The notes beneath the pieces were generated by a model. That model made no database searches. It worked only from the letters and a program-made list of their open reading frames with translations, and was not told the DNA's origin. 17,838 bases of DNA from an uncultured Roseburia sp. (GTDB taxonomy: Bacteria > Bacillota > Clostridia > Lachnospirales > Lachnospiraceae), in the NCBI GenBank assembly GCA_934307185.1, contig CAKRCJ010000010.1, positions 1 through 17,838 on the forward strand, written 5' to 3'. Positions 14,176-17,838 of the stretch are shown one piece after another; positions within the stretch are counted from its first letter, which is position 1, and each line of letters starts with the position of its first letter. A program made the translations under genes and the position numbers.

Positions 14176-14778
14176 ATGAATTTTGATTATTTAAAAGAAG
14201 TAGAGCCGGGCACTGAAGAATTAAAAAACTTATATCAGACTTTATACAGTCATCTGGAAAAAGCGGAGGGAGTGTATTGGAGCAAGCCGCAGAAGTGTGG
14301 TATGCTGCTTCGGAAGGCAGCAGGAGAAATATGCAGGATTTATAACACTTATTATGACATAGGATTTCCGGAGAGTGCGACGTTAGAGGACTATTTGTGT
14401 TATACAAAAGAAGATGCGCACAATGTTATGGTAAGCAGATTTTTAAGTGTAATCCGAAAAGAGCAGAGAGACCATTTAGAGTGGCTGCGCGTATGGGGAG
14501 ACGAATGTATTTTTTTGGAGGAAAATCCGGGTGACATACGCCATGACTCGGATAAATTATATCTGAATGTAAAGAAAATGATGGTTTCCATGCTTGTAGT
14601 GACAAAGGAGATGTGCCAGAAATTAAACCACATGGAAAATCTGGAACAGTATGTTTTTTCGGATAATATCCTGCCGGGGTATCAGACGGAAGAAGAAATT
14701 GAAGAACTGGAAAAGCAAAAGGAAAAAGAGCAGAAAAAAGGATTGTTTTGGAACTTTTTGAGGAAAAAATGCGAATGA
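14176..14778 (+). CDS. Hypothetical helical protein, 200 residues (DUF4145/HEPN-like N-terminus)
   Basis: A soluble all-helical protein. The stretch SKPQKCGMLLRKAAGEICRI (about 36-55) followed by an aromatic-rich segment resembles the N-terminal part of DUF4145 (HEPN-related) proteins, a similarity judged by eye and not firm. The end is a charged coil (about 171-190, EEEIEELEKQKEKEQKKG) closing with basic and aromatic residues (LFWNFLRKK). GAGGG lies upstream of the ATG (14164-14168). It sits 29 bases after the 125-residue ORF. No own terminator is seen; the next strong one is at 15061-15111, just before spoIIID. Confidence 0.7.
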   Translation: MNFDYLKEVEPGTEELKNLYQTLYSHLEKAEGVYWSKPQKCGMLLRKAAGEICRIYNTYYDIGFPESATLEDYLCYTKEDAHNVMVSRFLSVIRKEQRDHLEWLRVWGDECIFLEENPGDIRHDSDKLYLNVKKMMVSMLVVTKEMCQKLNHMENLEQYVFSDNILPGYQTEEEIEELEKQKEKEQKKGLFWNFLRKKCE

Positions 14779-14885
14779 CAAAAAAATGAGTGTCCGCAAT
14801 CCCAAAATGGTGTTTTACGAAGGGGTAGGTGTAGAAGTGCTGCTAAAGCTTATGCGTGAGTCTGCACTTCCCGAGGGTGTGAGCC

Positions 14886-15047
14886 TTTTATTTGAATAAT
14901 CTGAAGCAGTGTAACGATAAGCTAGGGTATGCATGTGGCTATGCTATTTTTGATAAGAATGTAGACAGCAGCTTTGCAGATACAAGAAACCGGGCAGATG
15001 CCAATATGTATGAAAATAAACGAATGCTCAAAGAGAAAAGAGCCTGA
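14886..15047 (+). pseudogene. Remnant of a GGDEF (diguanylate cyclase) gene, internally deleted
   Basis: The frame ending at TGA 15045-15047 reads FYLNNLKQCNDKLGYACGYA, then IFDKNVDSSFADTRNRADAN and MYENKRMLKEKRA. The first part matches the DxNxLKxxNDxLG segment of a GGDEF domain and the last part matches its C-terminal ADxxMYxxK helix, but the region between them, including the GGDEF active site, is missing. A stop precedes the frame and no start codon is available, so it cannot be active. The bases 14779-14885 before it hold only a 34-codon frame from ATG 14786 without a ribosome site and an inverted repeat GAAGTGC/GCACTTC (14834-14870). Confidence 0.7.
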
Positions 15048-15052
15048 AAACT

Positions 15053-15080
15053 GAATAATAAAAATTCCCCTGCATACAAT
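15053..15080 (+). promoter_or_regulatory. Likely sigma-E promoter of spoIIID, embedded in a terminator
   Basis: GAATAAT (15053-15059), 13 bases, CATACAAT (15073-15080). The -10 is a perfect sigma-E match and the -35 fits at 6 of 7 positions. spoIIID is a classic sigma-E gene. Start of transcription is expected near 15087, inside the hairpin loop, giving a leader of about 23 bases that contains only the 3' arm. Confidence 0.65.
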
Positions 15081-15111
15081 GTAAAAACAAGTATTGCGGG
15101 GGAATTTTTTT
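15061..15111 (+). terminator. Terminator whose 3' arm is the spoIIID ribosome binding site
   Basis: AAAATTCCCC (15061-15070) pairs with GGGGAATTTT (15099-15108), and TGCA/TGCG continues the stem by 4 more pairs including one wobble. The T-tract has 7 T. GGGGG (15098-15102) is 7 bases before TTG 15110, so it is also the Shine-Dalgarno site. Confidence 0.85.
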
Positions 15112-15367
15112 GAAAGGTTATATTGAAGAGAGAGCGGTTGAAATCGCAAGATATATCATCGACAACAACGCAACAGTGAGACAGGCGGCAAAGCATTTCG
15201 GGATTTCGAAGTCGACGGTACATAAGGATGTAACGGAGCGCCTGGAAAAGATTAATGCTTCCATGGCGCATGAGACACGAAAAGTGTTAGATGTCAATAA
15301 ATCCGAACGTCATATCCGTGGCGGACTTGCCACGAAGGAGAAGTATTTACATATGCATGTATCTTAG
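15110..15367 (+). CDS. spoIIID: Sporulation transcription factor SpoIIID
   Basis: Small DNA-binding regulator that acts in the mother cell, switching sigma-E genes on or off and preparing for sigma-K. The 85 residues align from end to end with Bacillus SpoIIID: YIEERAVEIARYI, the helix-turn-helix TVRQAAKHFGISKSTVHKDV (about 22-41), then ERLEKI and the basic SERHIRGGLATKEKY. The TTG start gives M-K-G-Y-I-E-E-R, matching the family N-terminus. The gene is single, with the terminator/ribosome-site element before it and gene relics on both sides. Confidence 0.95.
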   Translation: MKGYIEERAVEIARYIIDNNATVRQAAKHFGISKSTVHKDVTERLEKINASMAHETRKVLDVNKSERHIRGGLATKEKYLHMHVS

Positions 15368-15511
15368 TCAGGAAATATTACTTTCAATCATTTCCATAAT
15401 TTTAAAGAACATTTCATCAACACTGTGTTTTCGGGAACGGGCACATTCCTGCGCCTGACAGTCGCATAGAATACATTTGCGGTAGGAGGGGCGGGAAAGC
15501 TTTGTTCCAAA
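15368..15511 (-). pseudogene. C-terminal fragment resembling CitX (citrate lyase holo-ACP synthase)
   Basis: The minus-strand frame ending at TGA (15368-15370) reads FGTKLSRPSYRKCILCDCQA, then QECARSRKHSVDEMF. The pattern R-K-C-x-x-C, four residues, then CARSRKHSVDE is typical of the C-terminus of CitX-type apo-citrate lyase phosphoribosyl-dephospho-CoA transferases. There is no start codon in this frame. It opens within the 3' end of yitT in a different frame, so only about 47 residues remain. Assignment is from memory of the motif and not from a search. Confidence 0.5.
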
Positions 15512-15513
15512 GA

Positions 15514-16359
15514 TTAAATAGAAGTAAATCCTTTTCCAAAAACCTCACTCGTGCTCGACATGGAGATAAATGCTTTTAAGTGATGCTCATGGATAAAAGC
15601 TCTGACGGCAGCCGCCTGTTGTCTTGTCAGCGTTGTAAAAATTAAATATTTGTCCTCGTTTGTATAAGCGCCCTTTGCATTGACGATTGTGGCGCTTTTA
15701 TTTAATTCCTCCGTGATGAAATGACAGATTAAATCCTTTTCATCACAGGTAATCATGACCGATTTGCGCAGCATAATATTTTCGATAATTGCATCAATCA
15801 GAAAAGACTTTAACGTCAGACCAACAAAGGAATAAAGGGCTGTTTTGATATCAAACACGAAGCAGGCAATGATAATCATAATTAAATCGGTGATGAAAAG
15901 TGCAATGCCGATATCTTCTACATGTGTATATTTTTTCACAATCATTGCAACAACGTCCGTACCGCCACTGGAAGCTCCCTCATAAAAAAGAAGTGCAGAT
16001 GCAATCGCAGGCAGTGCAATGGCAAAAACAAGCTCTAACATCGGTTCATTGGATAATGGGTGCTCTAATGGGTGTACTTTTTCAAAAAAAAGTAAAAGAG
16101 CAGACAGCAGCACCGTTGCATAAGTTGTTTTAAGTGCAAAGCCTTTTCCGAGAAAAATAAAGCCCAAAATCAAAAGTGCCATATTTACGATAAAGGAAAA
16201 GGTACTGGCAGACAGCGGAGTGATTTCTGCAAACACGACAGCAGCGCCGGTGACACCGCCAAAACAGAAATTGTTTGGAAACTTAAAAAAGTACACACCA
16301 ATTGCCATAATGACAATGCTGAGTGTGATAATCGCTAAATTTTTTATTCTTCTTATCAT
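15514..16359 (-). CDS. YitT family membrane protein (DUF161 + DUF2179)
   Basis: A polytopic membrane protein of 281 residues and unknown transport or structural role. About five or six transmembrane segments occupy residues 5-190, with conserved spots NNFCFGGVTG (about 29-38) and the loop YEGASSGGTDVVAMI (about 124-138). The soluble C-terminal DUF2179 domain (about 195-281) includes VMITCDEKDLICHFI and KGAYTNEDKYLIFTTL. AAAGGGA is 7 bases before the start. It is a lone minus-strand gene, and the CitX-like fragment begins right at its 3' end. Confidence 0.9.
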   Translation of the reverse strand: MIRRIKNLAIITLSIVIMAIGVYFFKFPNNFCFGGVTGAAVVFAEITPLSASTFSFIVNMALLILGFIFLGKGFALKTTYATVLLSALLLFFEKVHPLEHPLSNEPMLELVFAIALPAIASALLFYEGASSGGTDVVAMIVKKYTHVEDIGIALFITDLIMIIIACFVFDIKTALYSFVGLTLKSFLIDAIIENIMLRKSVMITCDEKDLICHFITEELNKSATIVNAKGAYTNEDKYLIFTTLTRQQAAAVRAFIHEHHLKAFISMSSTSEVFGKGFTSI

Positions 16360-16682
16360 AGTAAAATCCCTTTGTTAAATAAATTTATTCCTGTGCAGAT
16401 TTATGAAACAGTTCATGTTTTTTATTAGAAAAAAACACAGCCCTCCAAAGGAATATCCACAATAATAAGGAAATTTCCTTCCGAAAGCAACGTTTAGTAT
16501 AAAACCGTAATGTCCGAAAGTCAATAAGTTTGGTTATGAGAAAAAAGTTATTGTTATAAGAGTCCAGCAAGGACATTGTGATACAGATAATAAAATTCTA
16601 GTGCAGGAAACTGTAGAAGATTATATTGAGCAGGCTTAAATATTTTGTTAATTCCTTTTTCCTTTATAAAAATATACCATAG
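16360..16682. other. Gene-poor stretch with palindrome and gene fragment
   Basis: No complete gene is seen. It holds the upstream region of yitT, a perfect 14-bp palindrome AAGGAAATTTCCTT (16467-16480), and an open frame without start codon (16511-16639, +) that reads KFGYEKKVIVIRVQQGHCDT and ends YIEQA. The latter looks like the tail of a lost gene, but I cannot name the family. The region is AT-rich. Confidence 0.4.
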
Positions 16683-16741
16683 AAAAAGACTATCTGGCAG
16701 TCTGAGGGATACCTCAGGAAAAATTACTGGGTGGTCTTTTT
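16683..16741 (+). terminator. Large two-tier hairpin, probable terminator
   Basis: An outer stem of 15 pairs (16683-16697 with 16727-16741, several G-U pairs) ends in TTTTT. Inside it CTGAGG (16702-16707) and CCTCAG (16712-16717) form a perfect stem with a GATA loop. It would end transcripts of the fragment at 16511-16639. The unusual internal stem leaves open a structured RNA. Confidence 0.6.
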
Positions 16742-16743
16742 CG

Positions 16744-16773
16744 TTGCTAAATATATACCCATAGGAGTATAAT
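16744..16773 (+). promoter_or_regulatory. Possible promoter of the coiled-coil membrane protein gene
   Basis: TTGCTA (16744-16749), 18 bases, perfect TATAAT (16768-16773), starting 3 bases after the large hairpin. Confidence 0.45.
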
Positions 16774-16802
16774 TGGTGGTAGAAGGGTGAGGAAATTCAA
16801 CA

Positions 16803-17399
16803 ATGCAAACAATGGAGAAAAAAATGTCTGATAAAAAAACACGATTGGAAAAAGTACAATCTGAAAACAGAAAACTAAAACAAGAGAATGATGAATTAAA
16901 AATAGTCAATAAGGAACTAAGAGAAAAATTAGTTGTAATATCTAAAAATGAAGAAAAGAAAAATAAATATTCAGCAATAAAAGAAGTATTTCTTTTTATA
17001 TATGATATAGTAGTATCAGCGTTGATATTGGCTTTTGTATATTGGCGCTCCGTTAACAATTATGAACAGTTTGATATGCCATATACTTTTTTTGTTGTAT
17101 TATTTGTATTGATATGTTTAAAGTGTCTTTTTAAAGATAAGGAATTTTGTATTAATTCTACATTAAGTATAATATTTAATGACCTAATTAAGCCAGCGAT
17201 ATCAATGTTAATAGGACTACTATTGTGTATTTTTTGTTTAGGAAAAGAATGGAAAGTGACTAAAAGCTTTGCGTTAGATGCTGCTGTTACAATAGTATTA
17301 GTCGTATTTGTAGCAATAATAGTATTGGTAGTTGTTCTGGTGGGGCATTTTGTAATAAAATTTTTTGATAAAAAGAGGGCAATGAACAAAAGAAAGTAA
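16803..17399 (+). CDS. Hypothetical coiled-coil membrane protein, 198 residues
   Basis: I do not recognise the family. The first 55 residues are a charged coiled coil (LEKVQSENRKLKQENDELKI onward). They are followed by about four hydrophobic membrane segments: about 63-80, 93-107, 130-146 and 156-185, the last Val/Ile-rich and long. The C-terminus is basic (KFFDKKRAMNKRK). There is no signal peptide, and the coil is probably cytoplasmic. GAGGA about 9 bases before ATG 16803 supports this start, although ATG 16824 after GGAG is possible. Codons are more A/T-rich than in the core genes to the left, which suggests acquired DNA. Confidence 0.65.
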   Translation: MQTMEKKMSDKKTRLEKVQSENRKLKQENDELKIVNKELREKLVVISKNEEKKNKYSAIKEVFLFIYDIVVSALILAFVYWRSVNNYEQFDMPYTFFVVLFVLICLKCLFKDKEFCINSTLSIIFNDLIKPAISMLIGLLLCIFCLGKEWKVTKSFALDAAVTIVLVVFVAIIVLVVVLVGHFVIKFFDKKRAMNKRK

Positions 17400-17486
17400 G
17401 CATTTAATGCAGGTTTTTATATAAAAGATTTGTTGTTTTTCAAAGTAAAAGTTATTTTATAATAAATTTATTTGTTATGCGTGTCA

Positions 17487-17515
17487 TTAAAGAATGGGTA
17501 TAGTTATGGTATAAT
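17487..17515 (+). promoter_or_regulatory. Probable promoter of the AAA-ATPase-like gene
   Basis: TTAAAG (17487-17492), 17 bases, TATAAT (17510-17515) with an extended TGG. The start near 17522 leaves about 28 bases of leader. The bases between 17400 and 17486 show no terminator or gene. Confidence 0.55.
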
Positions 17516-17549
17516 ACATTAAATATTATTTATGGAAAGGAATTATTTA

Positions 17550-17838
17550 ATGAAAAAAATAAATATTCCAGTAGGGATTTCTGATTTTTCAAAAATCAGA
17601 GAAGATGGATATTACTATATAGATAAAAGTTGTCTGTTAAGTGATTTATTGGGAAAAGAAATTGCAGAAGTGACTTTGATTACCCGCCCCAGACGTTTCG
17701 GAAAGACGCTTGGCATGAGTATGCTTGCCAATTTTTTTGACATAACAAAAGACAGCAGAAAGCTGTTCGAGGGATTGGAAATTTCAAAATACCCGGAAAT
17801 CTGTGCACAGTGGCTGAACCAGTATCCGGTATTATTTC
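17550..17838 (+). CDS. AAA-ATPase-like protein (PF09820 type), N-terminal part
   Basis: The first 96 residues of a gene that runs off the window. The opening INIPVGISDFSKIREDGYYY, then IDKSCLLSDLL and LITRPRRFGKTLGMSMLANF is the typical start of the AAA-ATPase-like/DUF1703 family, in which RPRRFGKT is the nucleotide-binding P-loop. Full-length members have a PD-(D/E)XK nuclease-like C-terminal domain of unknown role and are common in many copies in gut Firmicutes and Bacteroidetes. GGAAAGGA at 17534-17541 is 8 bases before the ATG. The C-terminal part is not visible, so intactness is unknown. Confidence 0.85.
   Translation, partial: MKKINIPVGISDFSKIREDGYYYIDKSCLLSDLLGKEIAEVTLITRPRRFGKTLGMSMLANFFDITKDSRKLFEGLEISKYPEICAQWLNQYPVLF

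Noticed and set aside
14786..14896. Short frame of about 36 codons (MSVRNPKMVFYEGVGVEVLL onward)
   Set aside because: It has no Shine-Dalgarno site and no recognised family, and lies within a decayed region.

Overview
The window looks like chromosome from a spore-forming, low-GC Clostridia species, most likely of the family Lachnospiraceae. The base composition, the mixture of SpoIIID, a SipL-type DUF3794/LysM protein and Veg, a SEC-C-tagged methionine aminopeptidase, and an AAA-ATPase-like gene at the right edge all point that way. No rRNA, tRNA, CRISPR array or complete mobile element was found.

Left part (1-4920, + strand): the long ribosome hibernation factor hpf with its own terminator; a HicA/HicB toxin-antitoxin pair; a small unknown ORF; then ddl and murF, which supply and attach the D-Ala-D-Ala of the peptidoglycan stem peptide and are separated by a hairpin that may attenuate read-through. 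Next (4921-9715): a minus-strand PlsC-type acyltransferase; a PrcB-like lipoprotein with a near-ideal sigma-E promoter; veg; a sipL-like spore morphogenesis gene; and a secreted coiled-coil NlpC/P60 hydrolase. The following block (9816-13691) holds a + strand run yqeY, a PrsA/SurA-like membrane-anchored protein and methionine aminopeptidase. It converges on a minus-strand lipid pair, an MGDG/UgtP-type glycosyltransferase followed by a divergent PlsY.

The right part (13769-17838) is looser: two unknown ORFs, a decayed GGDEF gene, spoIIID, a fragment resembling the C-terminus of CitX, a YitT membrane protein, a 440-base stretch with a gene fragment and a large hairpin, an AT-rich coiled-coil membrane protein, and the start of an AAA-ATPase-like gene cut by the window end.

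The most interesting signal is a shared device in front of two mother-cell sporulation genes. Before both sipL and spoIIID, a strong terminator hairpin ends in the identical 16 bases CGGGGGAATTTTTTTG. The G-run is at once the 3' arm of the terminator and the Shine-Dalgarno site, and the last three bases (TTG) are the start codon. The likely sigma-E -10 element lies in the 5' arm or loop, so a transcript started there would carry only the 3' arm and leave the ribosome site free. Read-through from upstream (for example from veg) would be terminated or have its ribosome site buried. A looser version, with a -10 inside the terminator of sipL, precedes the NlpC/P60 gene. Other points of note are a short diverged repeat at the 3' ends of two minus-strand lipid genes, two gene relics flanking spoIIID, and a PlsY with an altered glycine-rich motif.
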